From: JBBQVZ01 sp963695975
Lineage (GTDB): Bacteria; Actinomycetota; UBA4738; HRBIN12
DNA: 64,000 nt
NCBI GenBank assembly: GCA_963695975.1
Contig: CAVOIB010000012.1
Location: 1 to 64,000 of the forward strand
Reading direction: 5' to 3'
Both the position numbers and the translations under genes were made by a program. Shown here piece after piece: positions 1 to 7,928 of this stretch (position 1 is its first letter; the number at the start of each line of letters is the position of its first letter). The notes beneath the pieces were generated by a model that saw nothing but the letters and a program-made list of their open reading frames with translations, was not told where the DNA came from and did not search any database.

Positions 1-100
1 CGCCGCCGACCACCACCGGCTGGTCGCGCAGCTCGGGCCGGCGCAGCACCTCGACGGCGGCGATGAACTCGTCCATGTCGACGTGCAGGATCGCGTCCAT
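1..100 (-). CDS. dinB: DNA polymerase IV (Y-family), N-terminal fragment
   Basis: The gene runs off the left edge; only about 33 N-terminal residues are visible. They include the Y-family opening HVDMDEFIAAVE, whose aspartate (HVDMD) is one of the metal-binding carboxylates of the polymerase palm, followed by LRRP and PVVVGG, which matches the first helix and strand of DinB/ImuB-type translesion polymerases. The start is taken as the ATG at 100. A second in-frame ATG at 112 is directly abutted by GAGGAGG, too close to serve it, while the spacing to the ATG at 100 is 12 nt. DinB, ImuB and other Y-family members cannot be told apart from this fragment. Confidence 0.8.
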   Translation of the reverse strand, partial: MDAILHVDMDEFIAAVEVLRRPELRDQPVVVGG

Positions 101-174
101 GCCGTACAGCATCCTCCTCACGCCACGATGAAGGTCGCAGACATCCGCCTCCCACCTTCGGAACGGTCTGCCAC

Positions 175-180
175 TATCCT
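175..180 (+). promoter_or_regulatory. Candidate -10 hexamer (TATCCT)
   Basis: TATCCT lies 35 nt before the lipoprotein start and fits the actinobacterial TAnnnT -10 pattern. No clear -35 element is visible. It would give a leader of about 28 nt carrying the GAGGAG ribosome binding site. Confidence 0.4.
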
Positions 181-215
181 TCCTCCCCAGACCCCCTCAC
201 GAGGAGCGTGTCATC

Positions 216-782
216 ATGCCCGGAGCAACCGCGAACCTCTTGAGCCGTTCCCGCGTAGGGCTGCGCGTCATCGCTTTCGTCGCCTTCGGCGCGATGGTGC
301 TTCCTGCGTGCAGCGGGACCAGCGACAGGGAGTACGAGCAGCAGATCTCTTCGCTCCAGCGGCAATTGGACGACTCGCAAGCGCAGCTCGAATCCACGAC
401 GGCGGATCTCGCCGCCTCCCAGGAGAAGCAGAAGGCGACGCAGGCCGAGCTCGAGACCACCCAGGCCCAGTTGCTCGACGCGGATGCCCAACTCGCGAAG
501 GTGGGGGAGTTGCGGCTCCAGGACGGCACGTACCAAGGCCCTGTGCTCGCGGCGAAGGTCACGCCGTACCGGGTGATCCTGTTCGACTCCACGGGGGCCT
601 GGCGGGTCGCGGAGGTCGCGACCGACGCGACGATCACCTCCGGCGGCAAGACGCTCACGCTCAGCCAGTTCGCGAAGCTCCTGCAGAGCACCGATCCCGC
701 TGACATCAACCTCGTGAATGGCTTCTACAAGGTCACGGTGAAGAAGGGGCTCGTGGTCACCCTGAAGAAGGCGACCAAGTGA
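216..782 (+). CDS. Coiled-coil lipoprotein of unknown function
   Basis: A 188-residue protein with a positively charged N-terminus, a hydrophobic stretch (about residues 16-30) and a lipobox VLPAC, so it is probably diacylated on Cys32 and anchored on the outside of the cytoplasmic membrane. Residues about 40-95 form a Gln/Ala/Leu-rich heptad region predicted to be a coiled coil (QISSLQRQLDD, ELETTQAQLLDADAQL). The C-terminal 90 residues are a compact, probably beta-rich domain (TYQGPVLAAKVTPYRVILFD). The ATG at 216 has GAGGAG about 9 nt upstream. It is not obviously co-transcribed with its neighbours. No family is recognised; a structural envelope role is only a guess. Confidence 0.75.
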   Translation: MPGATANLLSRSRVGLRVIAFVAFGAMVLPACSGTSDREYEQQISSLQRQLDDSQAQLESTTADLAASQEKQKATQAELETTQAQLLDADAQLAKVGELRLQDGTYQGPVLAAKVTPYRVILFDSTGAWRVAEVATDATITSGGKTLTLSQFAKLLQSTDPADINLVNGFYKVTVKKGLVVTLKKATK

Positions 783-840
783 GCGCAACTCACGCCGGGA
801 CCCGCTGAGAGGTCGATGCGTTGTAGCAGCCGCACCGTGC

Positions 841-1938
841 GTGCGAGACTCCCCGCGACCTGACCAGACCGGGGGTGGCGTGGGCAACATCTTGGTCGTC
901 GACGATGACCCGTTGAACCGGAAGCTCCTGACGGCGAGCCTCGAGCACCAGGGGCATCGGACGTCGTCCGCGGGAGATGGCGGCACCGCCCTCGCCATGC
1001 TCGCCGAGGATCCACCGGACGTCATCCTCCTGGACCTAGTCATGCCTGGCATGGACGGGATGGAGGTGCTCGAGCGCATCAAAGGCGACGACGCGCTCCG
1101 TCACCTGCCGGTGATCGTGATCAGCGGCATGGATGATGCCGAGAGCGTGGTCCGGTGCATCGAGATGGGCGCCGAGGACTTCCTTCCCAAGCCGTTCGAT
1201 CCGGTGATCCTGCGTGCGCGGGTGAACGCGGGGCTGAACCGCAAGCTGCTGCACGACCTGGAGCAGGAACGCGTGCAGGCCGTGTTCGCGCGGTTCCTGC
1301 CCGAGTCGGTGGCCGCCGCATTGCTCGATCGCACGAACGGCGACGCCACGATCCCGGGCGAGTCGCTCACCGGCACCGTGATGTTCGGCGATCTGCGCGG
1401 TTTCACGACGTTCGCGGAGACGCGTCCCGCGGATCAGGTGATCGAAGTGCTCAACCGGTACCTGGGGCTCATGACCGACGCGGTCCTGGATCACGGCGGC
1501 ACGCTCGTCGACTACATGGGCGACGGGGTGATGGCCGCGTTCGGCGCGCCGGTCCCTACGGACGATCACGCCGACATGGCTGTCGCGGCGGCACGGTCCA
1601 TGGTCACCGAGAAGCTGACGGAGTTCAACGGGTGGCTCGAGACCTCCGGGATCGGCGAGGGGTTCCGGATGGGGATCGGTCTCAACTCGGGTCCGGTCAT
1701 GTCCGGCAGCGTCGGCTCGGAGCGGCGGCAGGAGTACGCGGTGATCGGCGACACGGTGAACACCGCGTCTCGGATCGAGAGCCTCACGAAGGAGACGCCC
1801 CACGCCGTGCTGCTCGCCGAAGGCACATACATCTCGCTGCGATCGACGGAAGGGCTCGTCTTCGTCGACGAGTTCGAGATCCGTGGACGCCGCTCCCGGA
1901 TCAAGGTCTGGGGTCTCCAGGATGGCGCCGGGCGCTGA
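841..1938 (+). CDS. Response-regulator receiver fused to class III adenylate/guanylate cyclase
   Basis: A 365-residue cytoplasmic protein. A CheY-like receiver (residues about 16-135) keeps the acidic pair in VVDDDP, the phospho-acceptor aspartate in ILLDLVMPGMDG, the Ser/Thr in VISGMDD and the lysine in LPKPFDP. A linker then leads to a class III nucleotide cyclase domain (about 180-360) with both metal-binding aspartates (FGDLRGF and MGDGVMAAFG) and the transition-state Asn/Arg motif NTASRIES. The expected output is phosphorylation-controlled cAMP (possibly cGMP) synthesis. The stop codon overlaps the next start by one base (TGATG), so the hybrid kinase downstream is the obvious upstream partner. 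A GTG at 880, 13 codons into the frame, is an alternative start. Confidence 0.9.
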   Translation: MRDSPRPDQTGGGVGNILVVDDDPLNRKLLTASLEHQGHRTSSAGDGGTALAMLAEDPPDVILLDLVMPGMDGMEVLERIKGDDALRHLPVIVISGMDDAESVVRCIEMGAEDFLPKPFDPVILRARVNAGLNRKLLHDLEQERVQAVFARFLPESVAAALLDRTNGDATIPGESLTGTVMFGDLRGFTTFAETRPADQVIEVLNRYLGLMTDAVLDHGGTLVDYMGDGVMAAFGAPVPTDDHADMAVAAARSMVTEKLTEFNGWLETSGIGEGFRMGIGLNSGPVMSGSVGSERRQEYAVIGDTVNTASRIESLTKETPHAVLLAEGTYISLRSTEGLVFVDEFEIRGRRSRIKVWGLQDGAGR

Positions 1939-4900
1939 TGGGCGACAAGAAGAAGAAGGCCGGCGACGACAAGTCCCTGAAGCGCCGCGTCCGCGAGCTC
2001 GAGGCGCAGGTGCAGGTGGACACCGCCTTGTATCGGATCGCCCAGGCCGCTAGCGCCGTCACCGACATGCAGGCGTTCTACGCCGCGATGCACGGCGTCG
2101 TCGGCGAGCTGATGGACGCGAGCAACTTCTACATCGCCCTCTACGACGACGAACGCCAGATGATCAACTTCCCCTATTACGTGGACGAGGTCGACCAGGA
2201 CGTTCCCGACCCGAACGTGTGGGAACCGTTCGGGGTGGGGAACGCGAGGGGGGGGACCGCCTACCTCCTCCGGACCGGTAAGCCGATGCTCGTGGATCCC
2301 AAGAGATACAAGGAACTGATCGCTGCCGGCGAATTGGAACTCGTCGGCGAGATGGGGCAGGACTGGCTCGGCGTCCCGTTGAAGTCTGAGGGACGGACGC
2401 TCGGCGTCATGGTCGTCCAGACGTACACACGGGACAAGCGGCTGAGCCAAGCGGACCTGCAGATCCTTACTGTCGTCGGAGAGCACATCGCGACCGCGCT
2501 CGAACGCACCCGCCTGCTGAGCGAGACGCGACAGCGCAGCGCTGAGCTCGCCCTCGTGAACGATGTCCAGCGGGGCCTCGCAGAGCGCCTCGACATGCAG
2601 GCGATGTACGACCTGGTCGGCGATCGGATCCAGGAGATCTTCGACGCGCAGGTCGTCGACATCGGCATCCTGGACCCCGCCAGCGGGCTGATCCGCTTCC
2701 CGTACACGATCGAGCGGGGCGTGCGGTTCCCCGATGAACCGCTGGAGGTGATCGGGTTCCGCAGGATCGCGCTCGAGACGCGTGAGCCGTACGTGATCAA
2801 CGAGGACATCGAAGCCGAAGCGGGCCGGGTCGGACAACCGCACGTGCTCAGCGGCGAGCCGACGAAGTCGTGCCTCTTCGTTCCCCTGGTCGTCGGCGAC
2901 CGAGGGATCGGCGTGATCTCGCTCCAGAACCTCGATCGCGAGCACGCGTTCAGCGACGCGGACGTTCGGCTCCTGACCACGCTCGCCGGAAGCCTGAGCG
3001 TGGCGCTCGAGAACGCTCGGTTGTTCGAGGAGATCCGTCAGCGCAACAGCGAGCTCGCGTTGATCAACGACGTTCGTCGAGGCCTGGCCGAACGGCTCGA
3101 GATGCAGGCGATGTTCGACGTGATGGGCGACCGCATCCAGGAGATCTTCGACGCGCAGGTGGTCGACATCGGCATCGTTGACGCGGACGCGGGACGGATG
3201 TCGTTCCCCTATACGATCGAGCGTGGCGCACGGATGGAGCATGACCCGATCGAGGTGATGGGGTTCCGGAAGATCGCGCTCGAGACGCGCGAGCCCGTGG
3301 TGATCAACGAGGACATCGAGGCCGCATCCGCGGAGATCGGCCAACCGATCGTCCTCGTGGGGGAGCCCCCCAAGTCGACGGTGTTCGTGCCGCTGCTCGT
3401 CGGCGATCGTGGGATCGGCGTGATCTCGCTCCAGAACCTCGACCGTGAGCACGCGTTCAGTGGCGACGACGTGCGTCTGCTGACCACGCTCGCCGGCAGC
3501 TTGACCGTCGCGCTCGAGAACGCGCGGCTGTTCGAGGAGACGCGTCAGCGCAACGCCGAGCTCGCGCTCGTGAACGACGTTCAGCGTGGGCTCGCGGAGA
3601 ACCTCGGGCTTCAAGCAGCCTACGATTTCGTGGGCGACCGCATCCAGGAGATCTTCGACGCGCAGGTCGTCGATATCGCGATCCTGGATCGGGCCACGGG
3701 CCTCGTGCACTTCCCGTATTCGATCGAGCGCGGTGTTCGCTATCCGGACGAGGTGTTCGATCCGCGAGCAGATCGCAGCCTGACCCGATACGTGATCGAG
3801 ACCCGCGAGACGGTGCTGATCAACGATCGATGGGAGGAGCGGATCCTGGAGTATGCGGATGGTCAGGTCGTCGGCTCCGGCGAGGCGCCGAAGTCGATCT
3901 TGTTCGTGCCGCTCGTCGTGGGCGGCGAGGCCACCGGCCGGATCTCGCTCCAGAACCTCGATCACGAACACGCGTTCACGGAGGGCGACGTCCGCCTCCT
4001 CACGACGCTCGCCGCGAGCCTGAGCGTCGCGCTGGAGAACGTGCGGCTGTTCGATGAAGCCCAGCGGCGGGGGAGCGAGATGGCGGCGCTCGCGGAGCTG
4101 GGGCGCGAGGTGGGTGGCCTGCTCGACCTCGACGCGGTGATCCGGCGGATCGGCGAACGGGCCAAGGATCTCCTGAGGGCAGATACGAGCGCGGTCTTCC
4201 TGGAGGAAGGCCCGGGCGCTGAGCGGTACCTTCCCCTCGTAGCGCTCGGCAACCTTGCCGAGCCGATCATGGGCGACTCCATCGCGATCGGAGAAGGCGT
4301 GATCGGAGATCTGGCGAGCCGTGGGGCTGCCGAGGTGGTGAACGACATGCTCCACGATCCGCGTGGCGTTCAGATCCCCGGCACGGAAGATGCGGAGGAA
4401 CGCCTGATGGCTGCCCCGCTCCTGGCGCGCGGCCGGGTGATCGGGATGATGGCCGTCTGGCGCACCGAGAGCGACGCCCCGCTGTTCACCGACGAAGATC
4501 TCAACTTCCTCGTTGGCCTCTCGCAGCAGGCGGCGATCGCGATCGAGAACGCGCGGCTGTTCCACGAGATCGGGCGGCAGAAGACGTACTTCGAGTCGCT
4601 CGTCGATATCAGTCCTGTCGCGGTCGTCACGATGGATCGGGAGGAGGTGGTATCCGGCTGGAACCCGGCGGCCGAGCGGTTGTTCGGCTACTCGGCGCAG
4701 GATGCCATCGGCCGCACGATCGACTCCCTCGTGATCAAGTCGTCCGAGTACGCAGACGAAGGCGAGGCGATCATCCGCGAAGCGATGGAACAGGGCCGTG
4801 CGCACCGGATGACCCGCCGGCTGCGCGCCGACGGGAAGTTCGTCGAGGTCGAGGTCGACATCGTGCCGCTGGTGGTCGACGGCGATCACCAGGGCTACTA

Positions 4901-6881
4901 CGCGATCTACCACGACGTCACCGAGCTGCAGGAGGCTCGACGGAGCGCCGACGCGGCGAACGAGGCGAAGAGCGCGTTCCTCGCGACGATGAGCCACGAG
5001 ATCCGCACGCCGATGAACGCGATCATCGGCATGAGTGGGCTGTTGCTCGGCACGGACCTGAACGATGAGCAGCGGGAGTATGCCACGACGGTGTCGTCGA
5101 GCGGCGAGGCGCTCCTGGCGATCATCAACGACATCCTGGACTTCTCGAAGATCGAGGCAGGGAAGATGGAGCTGGAGGAGGCCCCGTTCGATGTGCGCGG
5201 ATGCATCGAGTCCGCGATCGAACTTGTCGGCCCTCAGTCGGCGAGGAAGGGCATCGAGGTTGCCTATTGGGTGGAGCCCGGCACGCCGGAGGTCGCGGTC
5301 GGTGACGTCAGCCGCCTGCGCCAGATCCTGCTGAACCTGTTGAACAACGCGGTGAAGTTCACGGAACAGGGCGAGGTCGCGGTGTCGGTCGCCTCCGGAT
5401 CGGCGGCCTCACCCGGGAAGATCGCGTTCGAAGTGACGGTCCGCGACACGGGGATCGGGATACCTGCCGATCGCATCGACCGGTTGTTCCGGTCGTTCAG
5501 CCAGGCCGACGTCTCCACGAGCCGGCGTTACGGCGGGACCGGGCTCGGCCTGGCGATCAGCCGGCGGCTCGCGGAGCTGATGAACGGCAGCGTGTGGGTC
5601 GAGAGCACGGGCGTGCCCGGCGAGGGGAGCACGTTCCACCTGACGTTCGAGGCGGGGGCGACGGACATGACGCCTACCGCGCTCCGCCGGGACGGCTCGT
5701 TCTCGGGTCGCCGTGCCCTGGTCGTGGACGACAACGCGACGAACCTGCGGCTCATGACGGAGCTGCTCGGCGCCTGGGGTGTCGAGGTGGTCGCGGCCAG
5801 CGGCCGCGACGAGGCCCTGGCGTCGCTGGGCGACGAACCGCTCGACCTCGCGGTGCTGGACATGATGATGCCCGGGCCCGACGGCTTGGACCTGGCGGCG
5901 CTGTTGCACGAGCGCCTGCCCGACCTCCCCCTGGTGATGGCGTCGTCGGTCGGCCGCCGCGAGATCGAAGCCGATCCGCGGTGGGAGAGCGCCGGGATCG
6001 GTGCGTTCGTGACGAAGCCGATCAAGGCGTCGCCCCTACAAGCCGCCCTGGCGTCGGTGCTCGGTGTCGCGCAGGAGGAACGCGCGGGGGACGCGATGTC
6101 GATCGCGATCGATCCGGAGCTGGGCGCGAGACATCCGCTCCGCATCCTGCTGGCGGAGGACAACGCGGTGAACCAGACGTTGGCGCTGCGGATGCTCGAG
6201 AAGCTCGGCTACCGGGCCGACGTCGCCGGCAACGGCATCGAGGCGCTCGAGGCGCTCGAGCGCCAGCCATACGACCTGCTGCTCAGCGACGTGCAGATGC
6301 CGGAGATGGACGGCGTCGAGGCTACGCGGCAGATCCTGAAGCGGTGGGAGCCGGGCGAACGTCCGTGGATCGTGGCGATGACGGCCGAAGCGATGCAGGG
6401 CGATCGCGAGCGGTTCCTGGCGGCCGGCATGAACGACTACGTCGTGAAGCCGATCCGGATCGAGGACCTGGTGGCCGCGCTCGAGCGGTCGCCGAGACGT
6501 GCGGAGCCCGGGGTCGCCTCACAGAGGGTGTTCGACGAGCGCGTCGTGCAGCGACTCCTCGACAGCCTGGGCAACGACGGCGCGGTCGTCTCCGATCTGA
6601 TCGGTCAATTCCTCACCGACGCTCCGGCGCTGGTGGAGACGGCTCGGGCCGGTGTCGCGTCGGGAGATACAGGTGAGGTCAGGCGTGCCCTGCACACCCT
6701 CACGTCGAATGCCGCAACGTTCGGCGCGACGGATCTGGCCGTGTCGAGCCGTCAACTCGAAGAACTGGCGAAGGGCGGCTCGCTCGACGGAGTCGAGCTC
6801 CGTCTAGACGCGATCGCCGATGAGCTCGAACGGGTGAGCGGGGCGCTCGCGGCATCCCGGTTCCACGTCCGAGAGGCGTGA
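1938..6881 (+). CDS. Giant hybrid sensor histidine kinase (5 GAF, PAS, HK, 2 receivers, HPt)
   Basis: A 1647-residue soluble kinase. The order is a basic N-terminus and short coiled coil (1-30), five GAF domains (about 30-190, 200-360, 370-530, 540-705, 714-875), one PAS domain (about 884-1005, SPVAVVTMDREEVVSGWNP), HisKA with the phospho-accepting His1020 in SHEIRTPMNAIIGM, a HATPase (NLLNNAVKFTE, GTGLGLAI), two receivers with Asp1308 and Asp1451, and a C-terminal HPt-like helix with His1586 (LHTLTSNAATFGA). It therefore contains a complete His-Asp-His relay. No membrane segments are seen, so it senses cytoplasmic signals. The ATG shares its A with the stop of the receiver-cyclase gene, implying co-translation. 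GAF2-GAF4 are close copies of one another. The HPt motif lacks the usual lysine after the histidine. Confidence 0.93.
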   Translation: MGDKKKKAGDDKSLKRRVRELEAQVQVDTALYRIAQAASAVTDMQAFYAAMHGVVGELMDASNFYIALYDDERQMINFPYYVDEVDQDVPDPNVWEPFGVGNARGGTAYLLRTGKPMLVDPKRYKELIAAGELELVGEMGQDWLGVPLKSEGRTLGVMVVQTYTRDKRLSQADLQILTVVGEHIATALERTRLLSETRQRSAELALVNDVQRGLAERLDMQAMYDLVGDRIQEIFDAQVVDIGILDPASGLIRFPYTIERGVRFPDEPLEVIGFRRIALETREPYVINEDIEAEAGRVGQPHVLSGEPTKSCLFVPLVVGDRGIGVISLQNLDREHAFSDADVRLLTTLAGSLSVALENARLFEEIRQRNSELALINDVRRGLAERLEMQAMFDVMGDRIQEIFDAQVVDIGIVDADAGRMSFPYTIERGARMEHDPIEVMGFRKIALETREPVVINEDIEAASAEIGQPIVLVGEPPKSTVFVPLLVGDRGIGVISLQNLDREHAFSGDDVRLLTTLAGSLTVALENARLFEETRQRNAELALVNDVQRGLAENLGLQAAYDFVGDRIQEIFDAQVVDIAILDRATGLVHFPYSIERGVRYPDEVFDPRADRSLTRYVIETRETVLINDRWEERILEYADGQVVGSGEAPKSILFVPLVVGGEATGRISLQNLDHEHAFTEGDVRLLTTLAASLSVALENVRLFDEAQRRGSEMAALAELGREVGGLLDLDAVIRRIGERAKDLLRADTSAVFLEEGPGAERYLPLVALGNLAEPIMGDSIAIGEGVIGDLASRGAAEVVNDMLHDPRGVQIPGTEDAEERLMAAPLLARGRVIGMMAVWRTESDAPLFTDEDLNFLVGLSQQAAIAIENARLFHEIGRQKTYFESLVDISPVAVVTMDREEVVSGWNPAAERLFGYSAQDAIGRTIDSLVIKSSEYADEGEAIIREAMEQGRAHRMTRRLRADGKFVEVEVDIVPLVVDGDHQGYYAIYHDVTELQEARRSADAANEAKSAFLATMSHEIRTPMNAIIGMSGLLLGTDLNDEQREYATTVSSSGEALLAIINDILDFSKIEAGKMELEEAPFDVRGCIESAIELVGPQSARKGIEVAYWVEPGTPEVAVGDVSRLRQILLNLLNNAVKFTEQGEVAVSVASGSAASPGKIAFEVTVRDTGIGIPADRIDRLFRSFSQADVSTSRRYGGTGLGLAISRRLAELMNGSVWVESTGVPGEGSTFHLTFEAGATDMTPTALRRDGSFSGRRALVVDDNATNLRLMTELLGAWGVEVVAASGRDEALASLGDEPLDLAVLDMMMPGPDGLDLAALLHERLPDLPLVMASSVGRREIEADPRWESAGIGAFVTKPIKASPLQAALASVLGVAQEERAGDAMSIAIDPELGARHPLRILLAEDNAVNQTLALRMLEKLGYRADVAGNGIEALEALERQPYDLLLSDVQMPEMDGVEATRQILKRWEPGERPWIVAMTAEAMQGDRERFLAAGMNDYVVKPIRIEDLVAALERSPRRAEPGVASQRVFDERVVQRLLDSLGNDGAVVSDLIGQFLTDAPALVETARAGVASGDTGEVRRALHTLTSNAATFGATDLAVSSRQLEELAKGGSLDGVELRLDAIADELERVSGALAASRFHVREA
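2544..4076 (+). repeat. In-frame tandem duplication of a GAF-domain unit
   Basis: Three consecutive GAF units inside the hybrid kinase begin with nearly the same sequence (gagctcgc at 2544, 3051 and 3558). The first two intervals are exactly 507 nt (169 codons) and the third is about 519 nt. Long shared runs such as GDRIQEIFDAQVVDI and GVISLQNLDREHAF occur in the units, pointing to expansion by repeated unequal recombination of one domain. Confidence 0.85.
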
Positions 6882-6928
6882 CATACCGGCCGCCAAGGAT
6901 CTCAACCGGAGGATGGTGCACCAAGGGG

Positions 6929-6971
6929 TTGACGCTGGCAGGTCTCACGATACTTAACCGGATGGTTCAGT
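6929..6971 (+). promoter_or_regulatory. ArsR-type promoter and operator
   Basis: TTGACG (6929-6934) and TACTTA (6951-6956), 16 nt apart, look like a promoter. Overlapping the -10 and the start codon is a near-perfect 20-bp inverted repeat, ACTTAACC-GGAT-GGTTCAGT (6952-6971), as expected of an autoregulatory winged-helix repressor site. The regulator itself is now truncated. Confidence 0.55.
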
Positions 6972-7245
6972 CTCAGGTGCTCGACCGGACGTTCTCGGCG
7001 CTTTCGGATCCGACGCGCCGGGTCATCCTCGAGCGCCTGGCGACGGGGCCCGCCTCGATGAGCCCGACATCGGGATGACGCAGACCCTCACGTTCACCGA
7101 CCTCGGTGGGAAGACCGAGCTGGTCATCCGTCAGGAGGGCGTTCCCGAGATGTACCGCACGCCCGAGGCCCTCGCCGACTTCGACAGCTTCCTCGACCGG
7201 CTGGCCGCCCACCTCGCGCGCATCCAGGAAGGAGCGACCCGATGA
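6962..7245 (+). pseudogene. Deletion remnant of an ArsR regulator and SRPBCC (AHSA1-like) gene pair
   Basis: The ATG at 6962 opens a frame that begins like an ArsR repressor (VLDRTFSALSDPTRRVILER, LATGPAS), stopping at 7078 after 38 residues, before the recognition helix. Immediately after, another frame (ATG 7075, stop 7245, 56 codons) matches the C-terminal third of an AHSA1/SRPBCC protein (MTQTLTFTDLGGKTELVIRQ, then EMYRTPEALADFDSFLDRL). Such ArsR and SRPBCC genes are often adjacent and overlapping in actinobacteria. The simplest reading is an internal deletion that joined the start of the first to the end of the second. The joint lies near 7055-7065. Neither half is likely to be functional. 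Confidence 0.75.
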
Positions 7246-7345
7246 GTCACGAGTTGGGGTTGGAGCAAGGAGCCCGGGTCTTGCCTCGTTGGGGACTCGC
7301 GAACGCCGAACAAGGGCAAGGGCGAGCTGCGGACGTACGTCTTGG

Positions 7346-7765
7346 TCAGGCGTCAGCGTGCGGCGAGGGCGTGACGGCGACGATCACGGACCGCTCCCGG
7401 GGCTTGCCCATGGCCTGCTGGATCGCGCGGAAGGGCTTGATGAACAGCATGTCCAGGCGGTACTTGCGGGAGATCAGTCTCTCGACCCGCGGGATCTCGT
7501 CATCGGGAAGCAACTCGGCGCGCGCCGGAACGGGGAGCGTGTGCATGTGGCCTCGAGCCGAGCAGAGCCCCACCGTCACGTTGGGCTCGCGCCCGATCCG
7601 CTTCACCTTGTAGGACTCCGCCCCCGTCTCGATCAGCAGCCGTCCGTCCTCCGGCACGAACCACACCGGCGTGGTCACCCCCGTGCCGTCGCCCCTGAAC
7701 GTCGAGAGTCCCAGGTACTTGCCGTCGAACGCAGTAGCCGGCCGCATGTCTGCGCGTGTGCGCAT
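7346..7765 (-). CDS. PPOX-class flavoprotein, probably F420-dependent
   Basis: A 139-residue split-barrel flavin/F420-binding protein. FDGKYLGLSTFRGDGTGVTT, PVWFV, LLIETGAES and YKVKRIGREPNVTV are typical of the small PPOX-class proteins annotated as F420-dependent oxidoreductases, which reduce or bind diverse substrates with F420H2 in actinobacteria. The start is set at the ATG at 7765 because GGAGGTG lies 6 nt before it; the frame is open for 9 more codons to 7792. The gene stands alone between the ArsR/SRPBCC scar and glnA, convergent with nothing. The cofactor (F420, FMN or haem) cannot be decided from sequence alone. Confidence 0.8.
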   Translation of the reverse strand: MRTRADMRPATAFDGKYLGLSTFRGDGTGVTTPVWFVPEDGRLLIETGAESYKVKRIGREPNVTVGLCSARGHMHTLPVPARAELLPDDEIPRVERLISRKYRLDMLFIKPFRAIQQAMGKPRERSVIVAVTPSPHADA

Positions 7766-7876
7766 CTCGATCACCTCCGCTCGTCCCAGCATCGTTCAGG
7801 CCACTCGAACTCAGCAGGGTCACTCGACCTGGAGGCGATGGGCCGATGGCGCTCACATGCAAACTTTCCATACACG

Positions 7877-7902
7877 AGAGGCCGGCCCGTAGGCCGGCCT
7901 CT
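7877..7902 (-). terminator. glnA: Hairpin terminator downstream of glnA
   Basis: A perfect 11-bp stem (agaggccggcc / ggccggcctct) closes a 4-nt loop 27 nt after the glnA stop. The following minus-strand sequence has only a weak T tract, so termination may rely on the stem. Confidence 0.75.
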
Positions 7903-7928
7903 GGAGCGTGCAGCTAGTCTGCTACGGA

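Noticed and set aside
1566..4997. 1143-codon minus-strand open frame across the kinase
   Set aside because: Long antisense frames are expected in high-GC genes; the plus strand encodes unmistakable GAF, PAS and receiver-cyclase motifs.
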